From: Pseudomonadales bacterium
Lineage (GTDB): Bacteria; Pseudomonadota; Gammaproteobacteria; Pseudomonadales; IMCC2047
Assembly: GCA_024234615.1 (NCBI GenBank)
Contig: JACKNY010000001.1
Location: 958,501 to 1,022,500 of the forward strand
DNA: 64,000 nucleotides
Direction of reading: 5' to 3'
Position 1 is the stretch's first letter, and each line of letters begins with the position of its first letter. Below are positions 1-7,509 of this stretch, in pieces. The position numbers were made by a program, and so were the translations under genes. The notes below the pieces were generated by a model. That model saw nothing but the letters and a program-made list of their open reading frames with translations. It did not search any database and was not told the DNA's origin.

Positions 1-1
1 G

Positions 2-775
2 GGTGCATCTAGTTTCGCCGAAGCCCTGCGTTGTGGTGCGGAAATATTTCATGCCTTGGCCTCAGTATTAAAGGCGCGTGGTTTAAATACTGCGGTCGGC
101 GATGAGGGTGGCTTTGCCCCGAACTTGCCATCTAATGAAGCGGCGTTGGAAGTGATTCGTGAGGCGGTGGCGCAAGCAGGTTATGAGCTGGATAAGGATG
201 TCACCTTGGCGCTGGATTGTGCGGCCTCAGAGTTTTATAAGGAGGGTATGTATCAGCTCAGCGGTGAAGGCAAAAGCTTTGACTCGGCGGGGTTTGCCGA
301 TTATCTGGTGGAGTTAAGTCAACGCTATCCCATTGTTTCTATAGAAGATGGTATGGACGAAAGCGACTGGGAAGGTTGGGCCAATCTGACCCAGAAGATA
401 GGTGATCGCGTGCAGTTGGTCGGCGATGACCTATTCGTTACCAACACAAAAATACTTAAGCGCGGTATTGATGAGGGTGTGGCGAACTCTATTTTGATTA
501 AATTTAATCAGATCGGTTCGCTCACCGAAACCCTAGAAGCCATCAAAATGGCCAAAACAGCAGGTTTCACGGCAGTGATTTCACACCGCTCCGGTGAAAC
601 TGAAGATACGACGATTGCTGATCTGGCGGTGGCGACTTCGGCCGGACAAATTAAAACGGGTTCCCTGTGTCGTTCTGATCGTGTTGCCAAATACAACCGT
701 TTATTGCGTATCGAAGAGGAGCTCAATGGCATGGCATCCTATCATGGACGCTCTGAAATCAAAGGGCAGGGATAG
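2..775 (+). CDS. eno: Enolase, C-terminal part (5' truncated by window edge)
   Basis: Enolase converts 2-phosphoglycerate to phosphoenolpyruvate in glycolysis and is also a component of RNA degradosomes. The reading frame is open from base 2, so the N-terminal portion lies outside the window. What remains carries the family hallmarks: GDEGGFAPN near the start, the ED metal-ligand stretch SIEDGMDE, DDLFVTN, the catalytic lysine in LIKFNQIG, and SHRSGETED. The C-terminus ends in a normal position. ftsB follows 37 bases later on the same strand, the usual gammaproteobacterial order. Confidence 0.97.
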   Translation, partial: GASSFAEALRCGAEIFHALASVLKARGLNTAVGDEGGFAPNLPSNEAALEVIREAVAQAGYELDKDVTLALDCAASEFYKEGMYQLSGEGKSFDSAGFADYLVELSQRYPIVSIEDGMDESDWEGWANLTQKIGDRVQLVGDDLFVTNTKILKRGIDEGVANSILIKFNQIGSLTETLEAIKMAKTAGFTAVISHRSGETEDTTIADLAVATSAGQIKTGSLCRSDRVAKYNRLLRIEEELNGMASYHGRSEIKGQG

Positions 776-812
776 TTTCTATTTTAATTATTCAGAACCC
801 TGAAGGGGTTTT

Positions 813-1118
813 ATGATGAAATGGTTCTGGATATTACTTGCGCTTATCTTTCTAGGCCTGCAGTACCGTCTGTGGGTCGGAGAAGGTAGCTTGGCTGAAT
901 ATTGGGGGCTGAAGGGTAAAATCGCGGAGCAGCAACAGCAGAATCAAAAATTACGTGAGCGCAATGAGCAACTTAAGGCGGAAGTGGTTGACCTGAAACA
1001 GGGAATGGAAGCTATTGAAGAGCGCTCGAGATATGAGTTAGGCATGATCAAGGAAGGTGAGACCTTTTATCAAGTAGTAGAAAAACATACTGACCCTCCG
1101 GTGCGGACTAGTGACTGA
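813..1118 (+). CDS. ftsB: Cell division protein FtsB
   Basis: FtsB is a small bitopic divisome protein that pairs with FtsL and FtsQ in the inner membrane. The 101-residue protein has one N-terminal membrane segment (about residues 4-20), then a coiled coil with LRERNEQLKAEV (about residues 46-57) and the conserved RYELGMIKEGE stretch that follows it in this family. Two ATGs lie in tandem at the start. The ribosome binding site AAGGGG (803-808) sits in a short hairpin, AACCC (796-800) with GGGTT (806-810), so translation could be modulated; that is inference. It overlaps ispD by 8 bases. Confidence 0.95.
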   Translation: MMKWFWILLALIFLGLQYRLWVGEGSLAEYWGLKGKIAEQQQQNQKLRERNEQLKAEVVDLKQGMEAIEERSRYELGMIKEGETFYQVVEKHTDPPVRTSD

Positions 1119-1854
1119 CGAGCAAAGCAAAGCAAACGTTGCAACGCGACCTCATCAAGAGTTCTGGGTTGTGGTGCCAGCGGCAGGTGTGGGCGCGCGG
1201 ATGTTGGCTGATCAACCAAAGCAGTATCTGCCGTTAGCTGGTAAAACGGTGTTGGAGCAGACTCTCAGCCGATTGCTGGAACATCCGAAAGTCGTGGGTA
1301 TCGTGCTGGTGCTCGGAGTTGATGATCTCTATTGGACTGAATCATATCTTGCTTCTGACCCCCGAATTCTAATCGCTCGGGGCGGTGCGCAAAGATCGCA
1401 CTCTGTGCTTAATGGTTTGAACAGGCTCGCGCAAATTATCTCAACCCAGGAATGGGTCATGGTGCACGACGCGGCCCGGCCCTGCATTTCTCATGAGGAT
1501 TTAGATAGCCTAATCCTGGCTACGGCAAACACCAAGGATGGCTTGGTATTGGGTGCGCCAGTGCGTGACACCATGAAGCAAGCCGATGACTCTGCTCGGA
1601 TTTTGGCGACTCTGGATCGAAACACTCTCTGGCACGCCTTTACGCCACAGATTTTTCGTTTAGGCGAGTTAGTGAAAGCCTTAACGACTTGTATTGATAA
1701 GAATCTACCCGTGACGGATGAGGCCTCTGCGATGGAACATTGTGGCTATCATCCGCAAATGCTGCAGGGCAGTGAACAGAATATTAAAATTACTCGGCCA
1801 ATGGATTTGATTCTGGCTGAGTTGATTCTTAAGACCGAGGCTAAGGAGCACTAA
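1111..1854 (+). CDS. ispD: 2-C-methyl-D-erythritol 4-phosphate cytidylyltransferase
   Basis: IspD makes CDP-methylerythritol from MEP and CTP, the third step of the non-mevalonate isoprenoid pathway. The nucleotide-binding signature VPAAGVGARM followed by PKQYL is at residues 22-41, and VMVHDAARPC matches the family active site. Length (247 aa) is normal for the family with a slightly long N-terminus. The start is GTG at 1111, inside the end of ftsB, which implies translational coupling. ispF follows after 6 bases, so ftsB-ispD-ispF form one transcription unit. Confidence 0.96.
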   Translation: MTDEQSKANVATRPHQEFWVVVPAAGVGARMLADQPKQYLPLAGKTVLEQTLSRLLEHPKVVGIVLVLGVDDLYWTESYLASDPRILIARGGAQRSHSVLNGLNRLAQIISTQEWVMVHDAARPCISHEDLDSLILATANTKDGLVLGAPVRDTMKQADDSARILATLDRNTLWHAFTPQIFRLGELVKALTTCIDKNLPVTDEASAMEHCGYHPQMLQGSEQNIKITRPMDLILAELILKTEAKEH

Positions 1855-1860
1855 AAAATA

Positions 1861-2349
1861 ATGATGCGTATTGGTCATGGTTTCGACGTTCATCGCTTTG
1901 ATGATACTCATTCAGGCACAGCTGAAATTAAATTGGGTGGGGTGACTATCGCCAGCGAAAAGCCACTGCTGGCCCATTCTGATGGTGATGTATTGATTCA
2001 TGCACTCTGCGATGCCTTGTTGGGTGCGGCAGGGCTGGGGGATATTGGTGAGCATTTTCCAGATTCCGATATCCAGTACCAGAATGCCGACAGTCGGTTG
2101 TTACTGAGAAAAGTCATGACTGAGTTGGCCGGTTTAGGTTGGCGGGTTGGTAATGCGGATATCACGCTGGTCGCACAAACGCCTAAAGTTGCTCCGTATA
2201 AGCAGGGAATGCTGAAGGTATTGGCAAGTGATTTAGCCTGTGAGCCAGCGCAAATCAACATTAAAGCAACTACTACCGAAGGTTTGGGCTATACCGGTCG
2301 TAGAGAAGGAGTCGCCTGTCATGCCGTGGTACTTTTGACTCGGGGGTAA
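1861..2349 (+). CDS. ispF: 2-C-methyl-D-erythritol 2,4-cyclodiphosphate synthase
   Basis: IspF cyclises CDP-ME 2-phosphate to MEcPP with release of CMP. The zinc ligands are visible: D9 and H11 in GFDVHRF and H47 in SDGDVLIHAL. The GDIGEHFPDSD loop and the C-terminal ATTTEGLGYTGRREGV cytidine-binding stretch are both present. The length (162 aa) is standard. Two ATG codons are in tandem at 1861 and 1864; AAGGAG sits somewhat far upstream (1843-1848). It is in one run with ispD upstream and truD downstream. Confidence 0.97.
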   Translation: MMRIGHGFDVHRFDDTHSGTAEIKLGGVTIASEKPLLAHSDGDVLIHALCDALLGAAGLGDIGEHFPDSDIQYQNADSRLLLRKVMTELAGLGWRVGNADITLVAQTPKVAPYKQGMLKVLASDLACEPAQINIKATTTEGLGYTGRREGVACHAVVLLTRG

Positions 2350-2367
2350 CCTGAGCTGTTTTGAATA

Positions 2368-3408
2368 ATGTCAGAATTTTCACCCCTTTCGTTATTGCAG
2401 TTTAACTATGCCTATGGCGTGCCGCCCTTGCAAGGCTGGTTAAAGGAGCAACCTGACTATTTTTGTGTGGATGAATTACTGGGGTTTGAACTGTCGGGGG
2501 TTGGCGAACACCTCTATTTACAAATAGAAAAGCAGGGTTTAAATACCGCTGATGTTGCCACGCAGTTGGCAGCGGTTTTTGCTGTTCGACCACTCGATGT
2601 TGGTTATGCCGGCATGAAGGATAAGCACGCAGTAACTCGTCAATGGTTTAGTCTTTATCTGCCGAAAAAGCCTCAGCTTGAGTTGGAGTCAATCCGGCTG
2701 GATATGGCGCAAATCAAGGGGGTTAAATTAATTGCGGCGCAACGGCATCACCAAAAACTGAGGCGCGGACAGCATCAGGGTAATCGGTTTAATATAACGT
2801 TGACACAGCTGTCGGGTAATTTGGATTTGCTGTCCGAACGGATGACGGCAATTGCCAGCAAGGGTGTGCCGAATTATTTTGGGCCGCAGCGTTTTGGTAT
2901 CAATGGTAATAACCTGCTAGGCGTACAAGGCTGGTTTGTGGATAAACGTCCGCCGCGTCGACAACTGCGCGGCATCTATCTATCCACAGCGCGTTCGTTT
3001 CTGTTTAATCGATTGCTGTCGGCGCGAGTGGCGGAGAATAGCTGGGCGCGAGTGGAAGAGGGTGATTTGCCCTGCCCACTAGCTGGCGCTAATACTGAAG
3101 CCCCGACTGGGCCGCTTTGGGGGCGTGGACGAATAAAGACGAGTGCACACATTGCTGAGTTGGAGAATGAGTTAGCGCGGGAATATGCACAATGGTGTCA
3201 TGGCCTTGAGCATTCCGGTTTACAACAGGAGCGCCGCCCGTTATGTTTGTTTTTGAGAAATTTTCAATGGTTCTGGGAAAATCAGAAATTGCAGCTAAGT
3301 TTTGAACTTCCGGTTGGCTGTTATGCCACCAGTGTGATTCGTGAAATATGTATCTATGAGGATAGAAGCCGGTGGCAGGCTCAGACTGAAAACGTGGGGG
3401 AAGGTTGA
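2368..3408 (+). CDS. truD: tRNA pseudouridine(13) synthase TruD
   Basis: TruD modifies U13 of tRNA-Glu. The catalytic aspartate is D85 in YAGMKDKHAVTRQ, and the family motif NYFGPQRFG is near the middle, around residue 170. At 346 aa it matches the usual length. Its last codons overlap the earliest possible pcm start (TTG at 3405) by 4 bases. In many gammaproteobacteria surE lies between truD and pcm; here there is no room for it. Confidence 0.95.
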   Translation: MSEFSPLSLLQFNYAYGVPPLQGWLKEQPDYFCVDELLGFELSGVGEHLYLQIEKQGLNTADVATQLAAVFAVRPLDVGYAGMKDKHAVTRQWFSLYLPKKPQLELESIRLDMAQIKGVKLIAAQRHHQKLRRGQHQGNRFNITLTQLSGNLDLLSERMTAIASKGVPNYFGPQRFGINGNNLLGVQGWFVDKRPPRRQLRGIYLSTARSFLFNRLLSARVAENSWARVEEGDLPCPLAGANTEAPTGPLWGRGRIKTSAHIAELENELAREYAQWCHGLEHSGLQQERRPLCLFLRNFQWFWENQKLQLSFELPVGCYATSVIREICIYEDRSRWQAQTENVGEG

Positions 3409-3437
3409 ATAATAATATAGATGTGACGGGCATTGGT

Positions 3438-4073
3438 ATGACCTCATTGCGCACCCGAGATCGGCTCATTAATCGGTTGCGCGAAGAAGGCATTAAAAAC
3501 GAAACGGTATTAGAGGTGATCCGCAATACCCCCAGGCACCTTTTCGTGGATGAAGCCTTGGCGCACCGAGCTTATGAAGATACCGCGTTACCCATCGGTT
3601 TTAATCAAACCCTGTCACAACCCTATATCGTAGCGCGCATGACGGAAGCTTTATTGGCGAATGGGCCTGTCAAACGGGTTTTGGAAGTTGGCACAGGGTC
3701 AGGATATCAAACAGCGATTCTAGCCCAATTGGTGGATCAGGTGTTTAGCGTTGAGCGGATATTGCCATTGCAGGAGCAGGCGCGCGCACGTATTGATTTG
3801 CTTGACCTGCGTAATGTCAAAATGAAGCACGCCGACGGTGGTATGGGTTGGCCAGAGAAAGCCCCCTTTGATGCCATTATAGTGACAGCGGCGCCGCGTG
3901 AACTTCCAGAAGATCTGCTGTTGCAATTGGCTGACCCCGGACGACTGGTGATTCCGGTGGGGCCCGATGAGCAGCAGGAATTAGTGCTAGTCACAAAAAA
4001 TCAAGAAGGCGTTAAACGAATCGTGCTGGAGGCAGTGCGTTTTGTGCCGCTGCTGAGTGGGGCTATCAATTAA
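3438..4073 (+). CDS. pcm: Protein-L-isoaspartate O-methyltransferase
   Basis: Pcm methylates L-isoaspartyl residues with SAM and so begins repair of aged proteins. Visible motifs are the SAM-binding VLEVGTGSGYQTA, the substrate loop DTALPIGFNQTLSQPYIVA, and a C-terminal VRFVPL. I chose ATG 3438 because the protein then begins MTSLRTRDRL, where known Pcm proteins start; this gives 211 aa. An in-frame TTG at 3405 that overlaps the truD stop would add 11 residues and is an alternative translation-coupled start. Confidence 0.93.
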   Translation: MTSLRTRDRLINRLREEGIKNETVLEVIRNTPRHLFVDEALAHRAYEDTALPIGFNQTLSQPYIVARMTEALLANGPVKRVLEVGTGSGYQTAILAQLVDQVFSVERILPLQEQARARIDLLDLRNVKMKHADGGMGWPEKAPFDAIIVTAAPRELPEDLLLQLADPGRLVIPVGPDEQQELVLVTKNQEGVKRIVLEAVRFVPLLSGAIN

Positions 4074-4211
4074 GGGACCCGTTCAAGTTATGAATTATTT
4101 TTCGTTGCTTAAAATCGACCACTTTTTCGCTGTAAATCTTGGTTATAGCTGGCTGTTATCCACAGTTTATGCTCGATTATTTCATTGTGACTAACTTAAA
4201 GTCTAAATCTC

Positions 4212-5129
4212 ATGCAGCAACAAAAATATAAAAAAAATATTGCGCTCTTTTGTAAAGGCATGGCGATGGGTGCTGCCGATGTGGTGCCTGGCGTCTCCGG
4301 TGGTACGATTGCCTTTATTACCGGAATCTATGAGGAGCTTATTGATTCGATTAGTGCGGCAAATCTGCATGCGCTGAAGCTGCTGGTTACTGGGAAGTTT
4401 ACCCAAGCCTGGGAGTATATTAACGGGACTTTTCTGCTGTTGGTGTTCTCTGGAATTTTGGTCAGCGTTATTTCCCTGGCGAAATTAATCTCCTGGGTAT
4501 TGGAAAATCACCCCAAAATTATTTGGGCTTATTTTTTTGGTTTAATCTTAGCTTCAGTAGTTTTGATTGGCCGGCAAGTTAGGCTAACAGATTGGCACAA
4601 TCTATTATTTTTTGTGATAGGGGTGGTAGTGGCTTATGTGATTACTGGTATGTCGACGATATCGATTGCGCCAACCATCTTTACTGTTTTTGCCGCAGGC
4701 GCAGTGGCGATTTGCGCCATGATTCTACCCGGAATATCGGGGAGTTTTATCTTGGTGATTTTGGGTATGTATCAACCTATTATTACTGCACTTAAGGATT
4801 TCAATGTGGGTCTGCTCAGCTTTTTTGTCTTGGGTTGTATCACCGGCTTATTGAGCTTTACCCATCTTTTATCTTGGTTGCTGCATCGTTATCACGGCAT
4901 GATGTTAGCATTGCTGACCGGTTTTATGCTGGGCTCTTTAAATAAGGTATGGCCATGGAAGCAAATAACCGAAATATCCGGCCGCTTAAAAGAGCAAAAT
5001 TTATGGCCCAGTGAATATCTTGCCGTGGTGCAGGCAGATCCTCAGTTGATTCTGGTATTGTTGATGCTGGTATTTGGGGTTTGGACTGTCTATGTTGTTA
5101 ATTATGTAGGCAATGCGAAGTCTTCCTAA
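4212..5129 (+). CDS. DUF368 membrane protein, probable undecaprenyl-phosphate translocase (PopT type)
   Basis: The protein has 305 residues with about eight hydrophobic membrane segments. The N-terminal signature GMAMGAADVVPGVSGGTIAF is diagnostic of DUF368. A second, related PGISGSFILVILGMY stretch lies in the middle, showing the internal inverted duplication. DUF368 proteins have been described as carriers that return undecaprenyl phosphate across the inner membrane for peptidoglycan and surface polymer synthesis; assigning that role here is by family. It overlaps nlpD by 17 bases, so it is probably co-expressed with an envelope gene. The 138-base gap upstream holds a possible promoter but no gene. 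Confidence 0.88.
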   Translation: MQQQKYKKNIALFCKGMAMGAADVVPGVSGGTIAFITGIYEELIDSISAANLHALKLLVTGKFTQAWEYINGTFLLLVFSGILVSVISLAKLISWVLENHPKIIWAYFFGLILASVVLIGRQVRLTDWHNLLFFVIGVVVAYVITGMSTISIAPTIFTVFAAGAVAICAMILPGISGSFILVILGMYQPIITALKDFNVGLLSFFVLGCITGLLSFTHLLSWLLHRYHGMMLALLTGFMLGSLNKVWPWKQITEISGRLKEQNLWPSEYLAVVQADPQLILVLLMLVFGVWTVYVVNYVGNAKSS

Positions 5130-5868
5130 CTTAAAATTTTGTGCGATACTGATCTTTCTCGCCTTTCTATCGGCCTGTGTCAGTCATAACCATGCGCCAG
5201 TACGCGACTTAGAAAGGCCGCAAACTGTCAACTGGGGCAAGCACCAGGTAGAGAAAGGCGAGACCCTTTATTCGATTGCCTGGCGCTATGGTCGTGATTA
5301 TCGCGATTTGGCAACAATCAATCGCATTAGTGCTCCCTACCTACTAAAACCGGGTGAGATTATTCGGCTTCATGTAGCAAAAAATAATGAGCCAGCCCCC
5401 AAACGGAAGTGGACCCCTCCCAAACCTAAGCAGAACAGCGGCAACAGCCCAGTAAGAAAAAATGTGGAGCCAGTCAAAGTCGCTGTAGCGGGCCCTCTGC
5501 AATGGCGTTGGCCCGCTCAAGGTAAGCTCGTAGGCACGTTTTCCAGTTGGACCGATAACAAAGGTATTGATATTGCTGCTCCGAAAGGGTCGCCTGTGTT
5601 GGCAGCAGCGCCGGGAACCGTGGTCTATGCGGGTGATGGGCTGATTGGGTACGGGAATTTGGTCATTATCAAACATGACGCACAGTATTTGAGTGCTTAT
5701 GCGCACAACCAGAGAATACTGGTATCAGAGAAGGATAATGTTAAAGTTGGGGCAAAAATTGCCGAGATAGGTTCTACGGGAAGTAAAAATGTAAAATTAC
5801 ATTTTGAAATTAGAAAAAACGGTAATCCGGTCAATCCATTAAACTACTTGCCGAAGCATGTTAATTGA
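5113..5868 (+). CDS. nlpD: NlpD/EnvC-type lipoprotein, LysM plus degenerate M23 domain (amidase activator)
   Basis: NlpD activates the periplasmic amidase AmiC during daughter-cell separation. A lipoprotein signal peptide ends in the lipobox LSAC (C22). A LysM domain (about residues 46-90, VEKGETLYSIAWRYG) binds peptidoglycan. The C-terminal M23 domain covers about 130-248. The first zinc histidine of HxxxD is Asn (NKGID) and the first His of HxH is Lys (KLHFE), so the domain should be catalytically dead, as expected for activators. It lies just upstream of rpoS, and in relatives the main rpoS promoter is inside nlpD. Confidence 0.94.
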   Translation: MRSLPNLKFCAILIFLAFLSACVSHNHAPVRDLERPQTVNWGKHQVEKGETLYSIAWRYGRDYRDLATINRISAPYLLKPGEIIRLHVAKNNEPAPKRKWTPPKPKQNSGNSPVRKNVEPVKVAVAGPLQWRWPAQGKLVGTFSSWTDNKGIDIAAPKGSPVLAAAPGTVVYAGDGLIGYGNLVIIKHDAQYLSAYAHNQRILVSEKDNVKVGAKIAEIGSTGSKNVKLHFEIRKNGNPVNPLNYLPKHVN

Positions 5869-6031
5869 TGTTTGGGATAGAAATTTTCATGGAAGTTACT
5901 TTAAGTGGGTTAGATAAGTTTGTGAAAAAAAATAAGTTTTTCAAAAAATAATTTAATAAATAGTTCACATCTCACCCTTAAGGTATTAAGATCGCGCAAG
6001 TGCTTTGATTGATAATAAGAGAGGAATGGCG

Positions 6032-6982
6032 ATGGCTAAGTCGGATGAAATAGTAATAGAAGAAGATATCCTTGACGACTCTGACGCTGATGTCACGGAA
6101 GAGGTCGAAGAGCAAGAGATCGAAATTGATGCTGGAATGGACAATAAGAAAACCTTTGACGCCACTCAGCTCTATCTCAATGAAATCGGGTTTTCACCAC
6201 TTTTAAACGCGGAAGAAGAAGTCTATTTTTCACGCTTGGCGCTCAAAGGCGACGAGGCAGCGCGTAAGCGTATGATTGAAAGCAATTTGCGGTTGGTGGT
6301 TAAAATTGCGAGACGCTATGTTAACCGTGGTTTAACCCTGCTCGATCTGATTGAAGAGGGGAACCTGGGTTTGATTAGAGCGGTAGAAAAATTTGATCCT
6401 GAGCGAGGCTTCCGATTTTCGACCTATGCGACTTGGTGGATTCGTCAAACGATTGAACGTGCTTTGATGAATCAAACACGGACTATTCGCCTGCCAATTC
6501 ATGTGGTTAAGGAGTTGAATGTTTATTTACGGGCCGCCCGAGAACTAACACAAAAATTAGATCACGAGCCGTCTCCAGAAGAGATTGCCGATATGCTTGA
6601 CCGTCCAGTGCAGGACGTGAAGCGAATGTTGAGCTTGAACGAGCGAGTGACTTCTGTTGATGTTCCCATGGGGCCGGATTCAGATCGTTCCGTGGTCGAA
6701 AGTGTCACTGGTGAGGCTATCACTGATCCGTCGGAGCTGTTGCAAAATAGTAATCTGCAAGGCAGCTTAACTGACTGGCTTTGTGAGCTTTCCGATAAAC
6801 AGCGAGAAGTGATAGCTCGACGATTTGGCCTTTTGGGCTATGAAATGAGTACGCTTGAAGAGGTAGGGCTGGAAATTGGTTTAACGCGGGAAAGAGTGAG
6901 GCAAATACAGGTGGAAGCTCTAAAACGTCTACGTAGTATTATGGAGAAAGAAGGATTAAGCGGAGAAACTGTCTTTAGTTAA
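6032..6982 (+). CDS. rpoS: RNA polymerase sigma factor RpoS
   Basis: RpoS is the stationary-phase and general-stress sigma factor. The protein shows region 1.2 (DATQLYLNEIGFSPLL), region 2 (SNLRLVVKIARRYVNRG, then RFSTYATWWIRQTIERA), region 3, and the region 4 helix-turn-helix (TLEEVGLEIGLTRERVRQIQ). I chose ATG 6032 because AGAGAGG (6018-6024) lies 7 bases upstream; ATG 6026 and an upstream TTG at 6005 are weaker. The N-terminus is acidic, as in other RpoS proteins. A strong terminator follows. Confidence 0.96.
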   Translation: MAKSDEIVIEEDILDDSDADVTEEVEEQEIEIDAGMDNKKTFDATQLYLNEIGFSPLLNAEEEVYFSRLALKGDEAARKRMIESNLRLVVKIARRYVNRGLTLLDLIEEGNLGLIRAVEKFDPERGFRFSTYATWWIRQTIERALMNQTRTIRLPIHVVKELNVYLRAARELTQKLDHEPSPEEIADMLDRPVQDVKRMLSLNERVTSVDVPMGPDSDRSVVESVTGEAITDPSELLQNSNLQGSLTDWLCELSDKQREVIARRFGLLGYEMSTLEEVGLEIGLTRERVRQIQVEALKRLRSIMEKEGLSGETVFS

Positions 6983-7022
6983 GTCTTTAATTAGATTCGC
7001 AGATTCGTTGTCAGAAAACGTG

Positions 7023-7052
7023 AAAAAGGGTGGTTTGAACCACCCTTTTTTT
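7023..7052 (+). terminator. Rho-independent terminator of rpoS
   Basis: A perfect inverted repeat, AAGGGTGG (7026-7033) and CCACCCTT (7040-7047) around a 6-base loop TTTGAA, is followed by a run of Ts on the plus strand. It lies 40 bases after the rpoS stop. The A-run on the left also gives the minus strand a T-tract, so it could serve fdxA, which converges from the other side. Confidence 0.9.
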
Positions 7053-7102
7053 ATAGAAAATTTTTGTATTTCTTAGCGGTCGGTAAAAACAGGTATAGAA
7101 AA

Positions 7103-7426
7103 TTAGCGTTCTAAGTATTGGAGCTTACCCTGCACACCGTCCCACTCTTCAGCATCTTCCGGTGCATCTTTGCGCTCGGTGATGTTAGGCCATACCTCGG
7201 CCAGTTCTGCATTTAATTCCAGGTATTCCGATTGATCGGTAGGCAGTTCATCCTCCGAGACAATGGCTTCTGCCGGGCATTCCGGTTCACACAGTGCGCA
7301 ATCGATACATTCGTCAGGGTGAATCACGAGAAAATTGGGGCCTTCATAGAAACAATCTACCGGGCAAACTTCCACACAGTCTGTGTATTTACATTTAATA
7401 CAGTTTTCAGTGACAACAAAGGTCAT
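7103..7426 (-). CDS. fdxA: 7-Fe ferredoxin FdxA
   Basis: The 107-residue ferredoxin has two cluster motifs. The first, NCIKCKYTDCVEVCPVDCF, carries the 3Fe-4S cysteines and donates one to the other cluster. The second, CIDCALCEPECP, holds the 4Fe-4S cluster. The acidic C-terminal extension (about residues 60-107) is typical of Azotobacter-type FdxA. It lies 83 bases downstream of mutS on the same strand, the same pairing seen in Pseudomonas. Its electron-transfer partner is not identifiable here. Confidence 0.95.
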   Translation of the reverse strand: MTFVVTENCIKCKYTDCVEVCPVDCFYEGPNFLVIHPDECIDCALCEPECPAEAIVSEDELPTDQSEYLELNAELAEVWPNITERKDAPEDAEEWDGVQGKLQYLER

Positions 7427-7509
7427 ATGGTAAGGTCTCCATAGCGCACGACATAATAACGCGACATTCTAGTTTCCACTGCCGCATTACACAAGTTAAA
7501 AGCTATTTT

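Noticed and set aside
4156..4164. Perfect DnaA-box nonamer TTATCCACA upstream of the PopT gene
   Set aside because: It is a single copy with no cluster, AT-rich unwinding element or dnaA/dnaN neighbour. One such match by chance is likely in 64 kb.
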